Shown here: positions 1 through 10,845 of the stretch, one piece after another | How positions within the stretch are numbered: the first letter of the stretch is position 1 | Layout: each line of letters opens with the position of its first letter | Source: Streptomyces cyaneochromogenes | GTDB lineage: Bacteria; Actinomycetota; Actinomycetes; Streptomycetales; Streptomycetaceae | DNA: 64,000 nt | Direction of reading: 5' to 3' | NCBI RefSeq assembly: GCF_003963535.1 | Contig: NZ_CP034539.1 | Span: 1,736,001 to 1,800,000 of the forward strand | Position numbers and translations under genes: made by a program | Notes under the pieces: model-generated | Database searches by the model: none | What the model saw: only the letters and a program-made list of their open reading frames with translations | What the model was told of the DNA's origin: nothing

Positions 1-1058
1 CGAGCTTCATCACCACGCTGCTGATCCCGGAGAAGGAGTTCGAGCCGGGCGGCGAGGCCAACGGCCGCGCCCTCGCGTTCCTCGCCCACGAGTACCTCGG
101 CAACGGCTTCGGCACGGTCTACGACGTCTCGACGATCGCCATCCTGTGGTTCGCCGGCGCCTCCGCCATGGCCGGCCTGCTCAACCTGATGCCCCGCTAT
201 CTGCCCCGCTACGGCATGGCCCCGCACTGGGCGCGCGCCGTGCGCCCCATGGTCATCGTCTTCACGCTGGTCGCCTTCCTGGTGACGTGGATCTTCGACG
301 CGGACGTCGACGCCCAGGGCGGCGCCTACGCCACCGGTGTGCTGGTCCTGATCAGCTCCGCCGCCATCGCGGTGACCATCGCGGCCCGCGAGGCCGGCCA
401 GCGCAAGTGGTTCATCGGCTTCGCGGTCATCTCGGCGGTGTTCCTCTACACCACCGTCGCGAACGTCATCGAGCGTCCCGACGGCGTGAAGATCGGCGCC
501 TGCTTCATCGCCGGCATCATCCTCATCTCCCTGCTCTCGCGGCTGCTGCGCGCCTTCGAGCTCCGCGTGACCAGCGTGACGCTCGACGACATGGCGGGAC
601 GTTTCGTCCGGGACATCGCCAGCCGCAAGATCCGGTTCATCGCCAACGAGCCCGACCGGCGGGACAAGGCCGAGTACCGGGACAAGATCGAGCAGATCCG
701 CAACGACAACGACGTCCCGGGCCAGGAGGACTTCGTCTTCGTCGAGGTGACGGTCACCGACCCGTCCGAGTTCGAGGCGGGCCTGACCGTACGCGGCGAG
801 GTCATGCACGACCGCTACCGCGTCCTGACCCTGGAGTCCTCCTCCGTCCCCAACGCCCTGGCCGCACTGCTGCTGCACGTCCGCGACTCGACCGGCTGCA
901 TCCCGCACATCTACTTCGAGTGGACCGAGGGCAACCCCTTCACCAACTTCCTGCGCTTCTTCCTCTTCGGCCAGGGCGAGGTCGCCCCGGTCACCCGCGA
1001 GGTGCTGCGCGAGGCGGAGCCGGACCGCGAGCGCAGGCCACGGGTGCACACGGGCTGA
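1..1058 (+). CDS. APC-family permease, C-terminal part (5' end outside window)
   Basis: The reading frame is open from the first base (frame starting at base 3) and ends at 1058, so only about 351 C-terminal residues are seen. Several hydrophobic helices lie in the first 190 residues (around [65 protein letters not shown] and [15 protein letters not shown]). A soluble tail of about 170 residues follows. This matches the Streptomyces APC-superfamily amino acid permeases that carry a long cytoplasmic C-terminal domain. The substrate cannot be told from this part. The protein acts in the inner membrane. A complete start lies upstream of the window. Confidence 0.8.
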   Translation, partial: SFITTLLIPEKEFEPGGEANGRALAFLAHEYLGNGFGTVYDVSTIAILWFAGASAMAGLLNLMPRYLPRYGMAPHWARAVRPMVIVFTLVAFLVTWIFDADVDAQGGAYATGVLVLISSAAIAVTIAAREAGQRKWFIGFAVISAVFLYTTVANVIERPDGVKIGACFIAGIILISLLSRLLRAFELRVTSVTLDDMAGRFVRDIASRKIRFIANEPDRRDKAEYRDKIEQIRNDNDVPGQEDFVFVEVTVTDPSEFEAGLTVRGEVMHDRYRVLTLESSSVPNALAALLLHVRDSTGCIPHIYFEWTEGNPFTNFLRFFLFGQGEVAPVTREVLREAEPDRERRPRVHTG

Positions 1059-1159
1059 AACGGCCTCGGGCATCAGGATCGCGTCAACGTTGAACCGTAA
1101 GCCGTCAGAGCACCGCCAGCGGCGTTCGCTCCGGCACCGCGGACCCCTACGGTCTGCTT

Positions 1160-1681
1160 GTGCAAGGAAGCAGACCGAGTTCTGCTCCGGCCGGCGACCG
1201 CCACTGGCGTGGCAGCGCCCGCTTCGCCACGGGCTGCGCACTGGTCTTCTTCGGTATGACCCTGCTGGTCGACCTGGACGCGGAGACCCTGACACCGTCC
1301 CGCACGCTGCTGTGGCTGGCCATGACGGCCGTGCTCTTCATGATCCTGCTCCCGCAGCGCGTGACCGCGGGCCCGGGATGGCTGGCGGTCCAGGGGCTCG
1401 TACGCCGACAGCGGGTGCGCACGGACGCACTGGTGGCCGTACGGCGGTACGGCGACGTCTCCGCACACCTGATCCTTCGTGACACGGACGGCCGTCGCCT
1501 GAACCTGGACCCAAGGATCCTCGTCGCCAACCCACTGCTGTGGCACGAGCTGGACACCGGCGTACGCCGCTCACGCGAACGCGGGACACTGCGCGATGGT
1601 GCGGACGTACTGGAGCAACTGGGGCACCAGATCGACGACTCGACGGCACAGGCCGTACTCAGGGCATCGGGGATCTACTGA
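1160..1681 (+). CDS. small membrane protein of unknown function
   Basis: A 173-residue protein starting at GTG 1160. Two hydrophobic segments lie near the N-terminus (FATGCALVFFGMTLLV, about residues 22-38, and TLLWLAMTAVLFMILL, about 49-64). They are followed by a soluble part rich in beta-type sequence (GWLAVQGLVRRQRVRTDAL onward) that reminds me of the PH-like domains found behind two helices in small actinobacterial membrane proteins. This is a resemblance only, and no catalytic motif is visible. The gene is codirectional with the permease upstream, 101 bp away. Codon use is typical of the neighbours, so I think it is real. Function unknown. Confidence 0.65.
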   Translation: MQGSRPSSAPAGDRHWRGSARFATGCALVFFGMTLLVDLDAETLTPSRTLLWLAMTAVLFMILLPQRVTAGPGWLAVQGLVRRQRVRTDALVAVRRYGDVSAHLILRDTDGRRLNLDPRILVANPLLWHELDTGVRRSRERGTLRDGADVLEQLGHQIDDSTAQAVLRASGIY

Positions 1682-1723
1682 ACGCACCGCTCACACGGCG
1701 GGCGACCTCCAAAGACGCGCCGC

Positions 1724-2256
1724 TCACCCCGCAAGCGATCTCCCGAACGGCCTGCGCCGTGCGGGACCGACCACGACCCGCCCGTACGCCTTCCGCCCGG
1801 CGATCTCGACCCGCAGCACGACCGGCGCGCCGACGTCACCGGCCGGCCGCGCCTTGACCTTGGCGTACTCGACCACCAGGGAGTCGGTGTCCACCACAAC
1901 GCCGGGCCGGGTGACCAGCCTCAGAGTGCCGCCCTGCCCTGGATGTCCAGGTCGGTGCGCGGGACCCCGTCGGCTATCACCGCCTGCGTGAAGTCGAGGG
2001 TCACGTCACCCCAGGACGACTCGATCTCCAGCCGCCGGAGCACCACCCACCCCTCGCCCCGTCTGACCGAACCACCCTGCTGCTCGATGCGGCCCACGTC
2101 CTTGACCTCGACTCCACCCGGCACCGCGGGCAGATCCACCGTCAGCTCGGCCGGCTCGGCCAAGGTGCGGGCGGAAAGGTCGGCGCTCACCCGCTCGTCC
2201 AGCTCCTCCATGGTCAGCCGTCCGTCCCCCGCCGCGGAGTTCAGCGCGTCCACCAC
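1724..2256 (-). pseudogene. DUF1707 (SHOCT-like) protein gene, frameshifted by a 5-bp tandem duplication
   Basis: From GTG 2256 the frame reads VDALNSAAGDGRLTMEELDER, the typical DUF1707 start, and continues through DLPAVPGG to a stop at 1921-1923. Directly after the stop the same protein family continues in another frame: GTLRLVTRPGVVVDTDSLVV, then VEYAKVKARPAGDVGAPVVL, ending at 1724. At the junction (about 1930-1940) the plus strand carries GCCCTGCCCT, a tandem copy of GCCCT. Removing one copy restores IQGGTLRLVTRPG in one frame. No ATG lies upstream in frame before the stop at 2281, so the native start is also uncertain. Either a real pseudogene or a sequencing or assembly error. Confidence 0.7.
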
Positions 2257-2268
2257 AACCCGGACCAG

Positions 2269-2285
2269 CGCTATATCGCGTTATA
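2269..2285. promoter_or_regulatory. tandem CGYTATA direct repeat, possible operator of the HTH-Mop regulator
   Basis: CGCTATA (2269-2275) and CGTTATA (2279-2285) repeat at exactly 10-bp spacing, one helical turn, in the gap between the DUF1707 gene and the divergent HTH-Mop gene. This AT-rich patch stands out from its surroundings. The half-sites resemble the CGTTATAT half of the E. coli ModE box. That the neighbouring regulator binds here is inference. Confidence 0.35.
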
Positions 2286-2341
2286 CCCAACGGCCAACCC
2301 CCTGCCCGCAGTTCCCGGCCCCTACCCCTATCGTGACCGCC

Positions 2342-2737
2342 ATGCACTCCTACACGATCGGCCAGGCGGCGCGGCTGCTGGGCGTCAGCCCCGACACCGC
2401 CCGCCGCTGGGCGGACGCGGGCCGGGTGGCGACCCACCGCGACGAGACCGGACGGCGCCTCATCGACGGCAAGGACCTCGCCGCCTTCTCGGTCGAACTC
2501 GCCAAGCCCGGCAGCGTCGAGGAGGAGACCTCGTACACCTCGGTCCGCAACGCCTTCCCCGGCATCGTCACCGCGATCAAGCTCGGCGACGTGGCGGCCC
2601 AGGTCGAGATCCAGGCAGGCCCGCACCGGCTGGTCTCCCTCCTCACCCGCGAGGCGGTCGAGGAACTCGGCCTGGAGGTCGGCATGGAGGCCACCGCACG
2701 CGTGAAGTCGACGAACGTCCACATCGACCGCACGTAG
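2342..2737 (+). CDS. HTH (MerR/excisionase-type) regulator with Mop/TOBE domain, molybdate-responsive
   Basis: A 131-residue protein. Residues 1-60 form a helix-turn-helix of the excisionase/MerR type (SYTIGQAARLLGVSPDTARRW, then VATHRDETGRRLIDGKDL). Residues 65-131 form a Mop/TOBE oxyanion-binding domain (SVRNAFPGIVTAIKLGDVAA to ARVKSTNVHIDRT). Proteins of this layout sense molybdate or tungstate and control molybdate uptake or cofactor genes. No Shine-Dalgarno is visible before ATG 2342, and a TATCGT box ends 7 bp upstream of it, so a leaderless transcript is possible. Its neighbour 77 bp downstream is a double-Mop protein, which supports the molybdate role. No modABC transporter is in the window. 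Confidence 0.8.
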   Translation: MHSYTIGQAARLLGVSPDTARRWADAGRVATHRDETGRRLIDGKDLAAFSVELAKPGSVEEETSYTSVRNAFPGIVTAIKLGDVAAQVEIQAGPHRLVSLLTREAVEELGLEVGMEATARVKSTNVHIDRT

Positions 2738-2814
2738 TCGGACAAGAGGTCGCACTACGGTAGGAATCGCAACCCCAAAACGCCACAAAACCTACCCTCT
2801 GCGAGGCGTCCCCC

Positions 2815-3234
2815 ATGAGCCTGAGCATCCGCAACCAGCTCCCCGGCACCGTCACCGCCATCACCCCCGGCGAGGTCATGGCAACGGTCAAGATCCGCCT
2901 CGCCGGCGGCCAGGACCTGACCGCGGCGATCACCCTGGAGAGCGTCGAGGACCTCGGCCTGGCCGAAGGCACCACCGTGCGGGCCCTCGTGAAGGCCACG
3001 GAGATCTCCCTCGCCACCGCCCCGGTCAAGGGCCTGTCCATCCGCAACCAGCTCCCCGGCACGATCACCGCCCTCACCGCGGGCGGTGCGATGGCATCGG
3101 TCAAGATCGCCGTGGAGGGCGCCGACCTGACCGCGGCCATCACCAAGGACGCCACCACCGACCTCGCCCTGTCCCCCGGAGTCCCCGTGGTCGCGCTGGT
3201 CAAGGCGACGGAGGTGGCGCTGACGACGGCGTGA
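2815..3234 (+). CDS. double-Mop molybdate-binding protein (molbindin-like)
   Basis: A 139-residue protein made of two tandem Mop domains. Each starts with SIRNQLPGT (residues 4-12 and about 75-83) and ends in a RALVKATEISL or VALVKATEVAL strand. Molbindins of this type oligomerise and store or buffer molybdate/tungstate in the cytoplasm. The two halves are clearly similar to each other, indicating internal duplication. It follows the HTH-Mop regulator in the same direction and probably shares its regulation. It ends 7 bp before a strong hairpin. Confidence 0.85.
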   Translation: MSLSIRNQLPGTVTAITPGEVMATVKIRLAGGQDLTAAITLESVEDLGLAEGTTVRALVKATEISLATAPVKGLSIRNQLPGTITALTAGGAMASVKIAVEGADLTAAITKDATTDLALSPGVPVVALVKATEVALTTA

Positions 3235-3240
3235 CGTACA

Positions 3241-3281
3241 AGGGGCTCCGCCCGGCCGGGTACGGCACAGGCGGAGCCCCT
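3241..3281. terminator. bidirectional hairpin between the molbindin and gcvP genes
   Basis: Perfect 12-bp inverted repeat AGGGGCTCCGCC (3241-3252) and GGCGGAGCCCCT (3270-3281) with a 17-nt loop, placed between two convergent genes. There is no long T-tract, which is common for Streptomyces terminators. Confidence 0.7.
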
Positions 3282-3312
3282 CGATGAACCACGTCGGCAC
3301 TACGTCCGAAGG

Positions 3313-6198
<2,886 letters not shown>

Positions 6199-6261
6199 TG
6201 CGGAGGCCTCCTGGTCTGACACGACCTTCGAGGGGCACCACGGCGCGGGTCCCCGGACGGC

Positions 6262-6462
6262 CTCCCCCTCTGTCATCTCAACCTGAGAGCTTCACCGGTC
6301 ACCCAAGGGCTCCCGGCTTTCACCGTCGGTGAGAGCGGAAGCCGTCGACACCCGCCCTGCTTTCCAGAGTGACCTCGTCCGTGCGGTACGTGTGCCTGAG
6401 AGATTCCGGGGAGGATTTGCTCCTTCGGCGCCTCCGGATGGTGTCCGGAGAGCTCTCCCGCA
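6262..6462 (-). ncRNA. tandem glycine riboswitch upstream of gcvP
   Basis: On the minus strand, aptamer 1 begins GGGAGAGCTCTCCGG (from 6462), contains GGCGCCGAAGGAGCAAATCC and closes with CTCTCAGGCA. Aptamer 2 follows through a short linker, has GGTGAAAGCCGGGAGCC and closes with GCTCTCAGG at about 6284-6292. These are the conserved cores of the two-aptamer glycine riboswitch, which turns on glycine cleavage genes when glycine is plentiful. The gcvP ribosome-binding site lies about 55 nt beyond. Confidence 0.93.
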
Positions 6463-6474
6463 CGGGGTCAGCAG

Positions 6475-6502
6475 CCGCTAGCAAGCCTACCAGCGGGGTC
6501 AA
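6475..6502 (-). promoter_or_regulatory. likely promoter of the gcvP riboswitch transcript
   Basis: Minus strand: TTGACC (6502-6497), 16-bp spacer, TAGCGG (6480-6475). The start point would fall about 10 nt before the first riboswitch aptamer. The -10 match is only fair. Confidence 0.4.
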
Positions 6503-6584
6503 CGCACGAACCTTCGAGTGGCCGCGCTCACCAATCTGCCCTTTCGTAGTGCTTACGTAGGAGTTGCGACCAAGTGGAGGGCCC

Positions 6585-6956
6585 GTGCAGACCGACATCG
6601 ATCCGCGCAATCTGATCGGCCGCAAGGCCTTCGACCGCAACGGCACCAAGATCGGCACCATCGACGAGGTCTATCTCGACGACGCGACCGGGGTACCGGA
6701 ATGGGCGGCGATACGCACCGGCCTGTTCTCCCGGGACGCCTTCGTCCCCTTGGAGCCCAGCGAACTCGTGGAGGGCACCCTCCACGTCCCCTTCGAGCGC
6801 GCCCTGATCAAGGACGCCCCCGACTTCGGCGTAGGCCGCCACCTCTCCCCCGAACAGGAACTCCAGCTCTACCACCACTACGGCCTGGACGTGACCCCTC
6901 CGCCCCCCATCCCGGACCGAGACTTCGGCAACTTGGCAGGTACGGAGGACACCTGA
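6585..6956 (+). CDS. PRC-barrel domain protein
   Basis: A 123-residue protein starting at GTG 6585, with GGAGG 4 nt upstream. An upstream TTG at 6564 is also in frame but has no ribosome-binding site. Residues 1-80 form a PRC-barrel: IDPRNLIGRKAFDRNGTKIG, then IDEVYLDDATGVPEWAAIRT and FVPLEPSELVEGTLHVPF. The tail has a proline run (VTPPPPIPDRD). PRC-barrels are small beta-barrels that bind RNA or protein partners. Many Streptomyces have copies of unknown role, often stress-related. It is transcribed divergently from gcvP. Confidence 0.85.
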   Translation: MQTDIDPRNLIGRKAFDRNGTKIGTIDEVYLDDATGVPEWAAIRTGLFSRDAFVPLEPSELVEGTLHVPFERALIKDAPDFGVGRHLSPEQELQLYHHYGLDVTPPPPIPDRDFGNLAGTEDT

Positions 6957-7708
6957 CAGACCCACCACGCCAGCCCCGACACCCCCTGTCGGTCCACAAC
7001 CACCCCGCCCAGCCCAGCCCTGCCGCTTCACCCACCCCAGCCACCATCCCCGCGCAGCCGACAGTCCCCCACCTCGCACAGTCCACGGAGAAAGCCACAC
7101 GCCCAGCCCACGCCAACCCACACAGCCGAAGCCCACGGGGCCGGGAACAGCCGTGCGTACGGAACCCTGAGCCTCCGAGCCCAGAGCGCCTGCGACCAAT
7201 GCAGCCCGGCCCGGACGCGCCTACCAAGGCACGCCCAGCCATCCGCCGCATCACGCTTGCCTCCCCACGCAACCTGAGCATCCAGGCCCGCAGGGCCCTT
7301 CAGCCGTCTCACCCAGCCCCCAGCAACCGACGCAACTTCAAGGCCCCCACGCCCACGCAGCCTCGCTCAGCCGCACCCATGCAGTCCGCAGCCGTTCCGC
7401 TCGACGCAGCTTGCGAGATGGCACCCGAACCCACCGCCCCTCCGGACATCCCCCATCCGCAGGATCGCGGCGCACGAACCCACCCAGCCTGCAGACATCC
7501 CCATCCACAGCCCCGCGCCACCCGCCCAGCCACCCACCAACCCAGCCTGCGGGCAGTCGTGCCGCTGGGGCGGCACGGGTGGGCGCAGGCGCCACCCCGC
7601 AAGCGCGGGCGAGCGTCCCCACCTCCGGCGCACCCACAACCCGCGCACACGGCCAGGGACAGGGCGCCCCACGCCCTCAGTCGCCCCGCACCCTCAGTCG
7701 CCCCACCC
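6957..7708. other. 752-bp C-rich non-coding spacer with a composite stem-loop
   Basis: No convincing gene on either strand. The plus strand is strongly enriched in C (runs such as CCCAGCC, CCACCC), giving stop-free but low-complexity frames. Near its centre is a nested hairpin: GCCTGCG (7545-7551) pairs with CGCAGGC (7584-7590), enclosing CGTGCCGC (7558-7565) and GCGGCACG (7570-7577) around TGGG. I recall similar hairpins scattered between Streptomyces genes, so it may be a dispersed intergenic repeat. It separates two convergent genes. Confidence 0.6.
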
Positions 7709-9121
7709 CTAGCCGCCCGACACCGCAGGCGCCACCCCGGAGTCCCCCTCCCCCTCCCGACCCCCCGCTCCAGAATCCCCAGGTCTTCGCGCCACCAACG
7801 GCAACGGCTCCGCCGCCTCCAACCCCGGATCGTCGACCCGAAACGTCCGCACCCGCCCCGGCTCGGACTCAGGCGTCTCGAACCGCACGGTCACCCGCCC
7901 CAGCCCACTCCCCTGCACCCACCCATGCCCGTACTCGACGTGCCGCACGTCATGCCCCGCAGCCCACCGCCGCTCGGCAGGGACCACCGCCCGCTCCTCC
8001 GCCGGCTCATCGTGATCCTCCTCCTCCTCGAAGCGCTCGCCCCGCTCCCCCGCCGCCTGCGCGAACAGATCCTCCTGCGTGTAGTCGGCCAGCCCACTCA
8101 CCCCGACCCCCAGCAGCCGCACACCCCCCGTCGTGTCCACGGCATCCAGCAACCGCGCCGCGGCCTCCCGCACCACCGCCGGATCATCCGTGGGCCCCCG
8201 CAACGTCTCGGACCGCGTCAGCGTGGAGAAGTCGTACCGCCGCACCTTCAGCACGATCGTCCGCCCGGACAACCCGGCCCCACGCAGCCGCCGCACACAC
8301 CGGTCGGCCAGCCGCTGCACCTCCAGCCCCACCCGGACCCGGTCATGAATGTCCACGTCATACGTGTCCTCGACCGACACCGACTTGGCCTCCCGTTCGG
8401 CCACCACGGGCCGCTCGTCATGCGCCAGCGCCATGGCGTACAGGGCATGCCCATGAGCCTTGCCGAGCAGCCGGACGAGCTCGTCCTCCCCCGCCTCGGC
8501 GATCTCGTCCACGGTATGGATCCCGGCCCGCCTCAGATGGTCCCCCGTCGCCGGCCCCACCCCCGGCAACGTCCGCACGGGCATCGGCCCGAGCATCGCC
8601 CTCTCGGTCCCCGGCTCGATCAGCACCAGCCCGTCCGGCTTCGCCTGCTCCGAGGCGATCTTCGCCAGCATCTTGGAAGCGGCCAGCCCCACCGACCCCG
8701 CAAGCCCGGTGACCGCCCGTATGTCGGCACGCAGCTTCGTCCCCACCAGCCGCGCCGACTGCTCGTCCCACGCCGCTCCCACTGCCTCCAGATCCACGAA
8801 CGCCTCATCCAGGCTCAGCGGCTCCACCAGCGGCGACAGCTCCCGCAGCAGCGCCATCACCTGCTCGCTGATCTCCCGGTAGATCCCGAAGCGCGGCACG
8901 AGATAGGCGGCATTCGGCGCCAGCCGACGCGCCTGCGCCGTCGGCATCGCCGAGTGCACCCCGAAGACCCGGGCCTCGTAGGACGCGGTGGCGACGACTC
9001 CCCGCGGCCCGAGCCCGCCCACGACCACGGCCTTCCCGCGCAGGCTCGGCTTGGATGCCTGCTCCACCGAGGCGTAGAAGGCATCCATGTCGAGATGCAG
9101 GATCGTGGGCGCGTTTCTCAC
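7709..9121 (-). CDS. dinB: DNA polymerase IV (Y-family translesion polymerase)
   Basis: A 470-residue DinB. The catalytic acidic residues are visible in ILHLDMDAFYASVEQ (Asp11, Asp13) and PLSLDEAFVDL (Asp105, Glu106). The helix-hairpin-helix TLPGVGPATGDHLRRAGI is present, followed by a little-finger domain (ERVRVGLEVQRLADRCVRR region). The C-terminus carries an extra acidic stretch (GERGERFEEEEDHDEPAEER) and an EPLPL segment that could be a clamp-binding motif. It copies damaged DNA with low fidelity. Start GTG 9121 gives the family's normal N-terminus. It may be SOS- or stress-controlled, but I see no clear LexA box upstream. Confidence 0.93.
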   Translation of the reverse strand: MRNAPTILHLDMDAFYASVEQASKPSLRGKAVVVGGLGPRGVVATASYEARVFGVHSAMPTAQARRLAPNAAYLVPRFGIYREISEQVMALLRELSPLVEPLSLDEAFVDLEAVGAAWDEQSARLVGTKLRADIRAVTGLAGSVGLAASKMLAKIASEQAKPDGLVLIEPGTERAMLGPMPVRTLPGVGPATGDHLRRAGIHTVDEIAEAGEDELVRLLGKAHGHALYAMALAHDERPVVAEREAKSVSVEDTYDVDIHDRVRVGLEVQRLADRCVRRLRGAGLSGRTIVLKVRRYDFSTLTRSETLRGPTDDPAVVREAAARLLDAVDTTGGVRLLGVGVSGLADYTQEDLFAQAAGERGERFEEEEDHDEPAEERAVVPAERRWAAGHDVRHVEYGHGWVQGSGLGRVTVRFETPESEPGRVRTFRVDDPGLEAAEPLPLVARRPGDSGAGGREGEGDSGVAPAVSGG

Positions 9122-9321
9122 ATCTCCGATGCTGCCTCACACCACTGACAATGCCCCGCTGACTGCCCGGAGGCGGCCGACGAGCAGCGACTCCCGCGCG
9201 TGCCGGCAGCCCATCCCGTCAAACCGCCGACCCCAGCCCGCCCGGCAGATGCGAGGCTCCCGAACGTCCTCCAGCGATGGCCGCACGGATCACTCGGTCC
9301 GCAGTGGATCACTCGGCCCGC

Positions 9322-10023
9322 TCAGACCGCCCGATTACGCCGCCGAGCCAACTCGTCCGCCGGATTGTGCCCGACCAACGTCTCCCCGGTGTCGATCCGC
9401 TCCCCGTGCAGCTGCGACAGGGCGCTCTCGACGTCCCGCCACACGACACCCACAGCGATCCCGAAGATCCCCTGCCCGCCCTGGAGCAGCGCGTGAACCT
9501 CGTCCGGCGAGGTGCACTCGTACACCGTCGCACCGTCGCTCATCAGCGTCATGCGTTCCAGATCGCGAAAGCCCCGCTCCCGCAGATGCTGCACGGCGGT
9601 ACGGATGTTCTGCAGTGACACTCCGGTGTCGAGGAACCGCTTGACGATCTTCAGGACGACGACGTCCCGGAAGCTGTACAGCCGCTGCGTCCCCGACCCG
9701 TACGCGGGCCGCACACTCGGCTCGACCAGGCCGGTGCGCGCCCAGTAGTCGAGTTGCCGGTAGGTGATACCGGCGGCCGCACACGCCGTCGGACCGCGGT
9801 AGCCGATCTGCTCGGTCTCCATGGACGCCGCCCCTCCACCGCTGCTCGGCACGGCCGTCGGTCGCTGCGGAGCGTGATCGGCCGCGCTGCCCTGAAGCGG
9901 GCCGCTGGGATGGGGGTACCCCCTGCTCGAACGAAGTTGAGAACCCGGGGGAGGGAACGGACCACTCGCCCCGAGACTGCGCCCAGGGGCGCCCCCACCC
10001 GTACCGTCGCCGCTGCTTCTCAC
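9322..10023 (-). CDS. MerR-family transcriptional regulator (Rv1830-like)
   Basis: A 233-residue protein from GTG 10023, chosen because GGAGG lies 5 nt upstream. The first ~65 residues are low complexity (GDGTGGGAPGRSLG, GGGAA). The MerR winged helix follows: METEQIGYRGPTACAAAGIT, YRQLDYWARTGLVEPSV, YSFRDVVVLKIVKRFLDTG. The C-terminal part (GVVWRDVESALSQLHGERID) has no ligand-binding motif I recognise. In mycobacteria the same gene lies two places from ftsR and garA, as here, and has been linked to cell division control. It probably regulates growth or division genes. Confidence 0.88.
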   Translation of the reverse strand: MRSSGDGTGGGAPGRSLGASGPFPPPGSQLRSSRGYPHPSGPLQGSAADHAPQRPTAVPSSGGGAASMETEQIGYRGPTACAAAGITYRQLDYWARTGLVEPSVRPAYGSGTQRLYSFRDVVVLKIVKRFLDTGVSLQNIRTAVQHLRERGFRDLERMTLMSDGATVYECTSPDEVHALLQGGQGIFGIAVGVVWRDVESALSQLHGERIDTGETLVGHNPADELARRRNRAV

Positions 10024-10053
10024 GCCGACCTCCGTCCTTGACCTGCCTTCTCG

Positions 10054-10082
10054 ACGGTAGGCAGTCACCAGGGGTGCGTCAA
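10054..10082 (-). promoter_or_regulatory. likely promoter of the MerR gene
   Basis: Minus strand: TTGACG (10082-10077), 17-bp spacer, TACCGT (10059-10054), giving an untranslated leader of about 20-25 nt before GTG 10023. Just upstream of the -35 lies an inverted repeat CACTCGGC-AC-GCCGAGTG (10092-10109). Confidence 0.45.
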
Positions 10083-10091
10083 CGATCGCCA

Positions 10092-10109
10092 CACTCGGCA
10101 CGCCGAGTG
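10092..10109. promoter_or_regulatory. 18-bp inverted repeat upstream of the MerR promoter
   Basis: CACTCGGC (10092-10099), AC, GCCGAGTG (10102-10109): a perfect 8-bp dyad ending 10 bp upstream of the predicted -35 box. Its position suits an activator or autoregulator site. The cognate protein is unknown. Confidence 0.4.
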
Positions 10110-10286
10110 ATAATCACCCTAGGAGTGGTTTCCCGCACCCCACCGCGGGGAAAGGCTAGCCGAATGCGCTCGGCGCAAGCCCCGGGACGCTCTCACTCGC
10201 CGGTGGCAAATGCCGGCATTTGAGCCGTAACCGACTGTGGGCCGCCCTGTCACGGACCGCGAGTCCGCTGAACCGCCCACGCCGCC

Positions 10287-10760
10287 TCACTGACTGCTGG
10301 TGCCGAAGTCCTCGGGCGAGATCTGGTCAAGGAACTCGCGGAACTTCTCCACCTCGTCCTCCTGCTCGTCCGGGATCGCGATGCCCGCGTCGTCGAGCAC
10401 TCCGTCGCTGCCGTAGATCGGCGTTCCGGTGCGCAGGGCCAGCGCTATGGCATCGGACGGACGGGCGCTCACCTCGACACCGCTGGCGAAGACCAGCTCG
10501 GCGTAGAAGACGCCCTCACGCAGATCCGTGATGCGTACTTCGGTGAGCTCCTGGCCGACGGCCTCCAGCACGTCCTTGAACAGGTCGTGGGTCAGCGGTC
10601 GCGCGGGGGCCATGCCCTGCTGGGCGAAGGCGATCGCCGTCGCCTCCCCCGGCCCGATCCAGATGGGGAGGTAGCGGTCGCCTCCCACTTCGCGCAGGAG
10701 CACGATCGGTTGGTTGGAGGGCATTTCGACCCGGACACCTACGACATCGAGCTCGTTCAC
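10287..10760 (-). CDS. bifunctional nuclease (DUF151/BFN) family protein
   Basis: A 157-residue protein covering one BFN/DUF151 domain: NELDVVGVRVEMPSNQPIVL, then YLPIWIGPGEATAIAFAQQG and SARPSDAIALALRTGTPIY. The C-terminus is acidic (PDEQEDEVEKFREFLDQISPEDF). Plant and archaeal relatives have DNase/RNase activity. The bacterial role is not settled. It starts at GTG 10760 with the conserved MNELDVVGVRVE opening. It sits between ftsR and the second MerR gene, the same order as mycobacterial Rv1828-Rv1829-Rv1830. Confidence 0.88.
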   Translation of the reverse strand: MNELDVVGVRVEMPSNQPIVLLREVGGDRYLPIWIGPGEATAIAFAQQGMAPARPLTHDLFKDVLEAVGQELTEVRITDLREGVFYAELVFASGVEVSARPSDAIALALRTGTPIYGSDGVLDDAGIAIPDEQEDEVEKFREFLDQISPEDFGTSSQ

Positions 10761-10845
10761 ACAGCAACCCTAGGCCGTGCTCGGGACGTTTGGGTAGTCG
10801 GGCCGAGAACGGGTGGCCGATCCGGCCTTCCCCCGGTAAGCAGGT

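Noticed and set aside
6518..9148. 876-residue open frame on the plus strand
   Set aside because: Antisense to dinB and running through the C-rich spacer; proline/arginine-rich, no family features.
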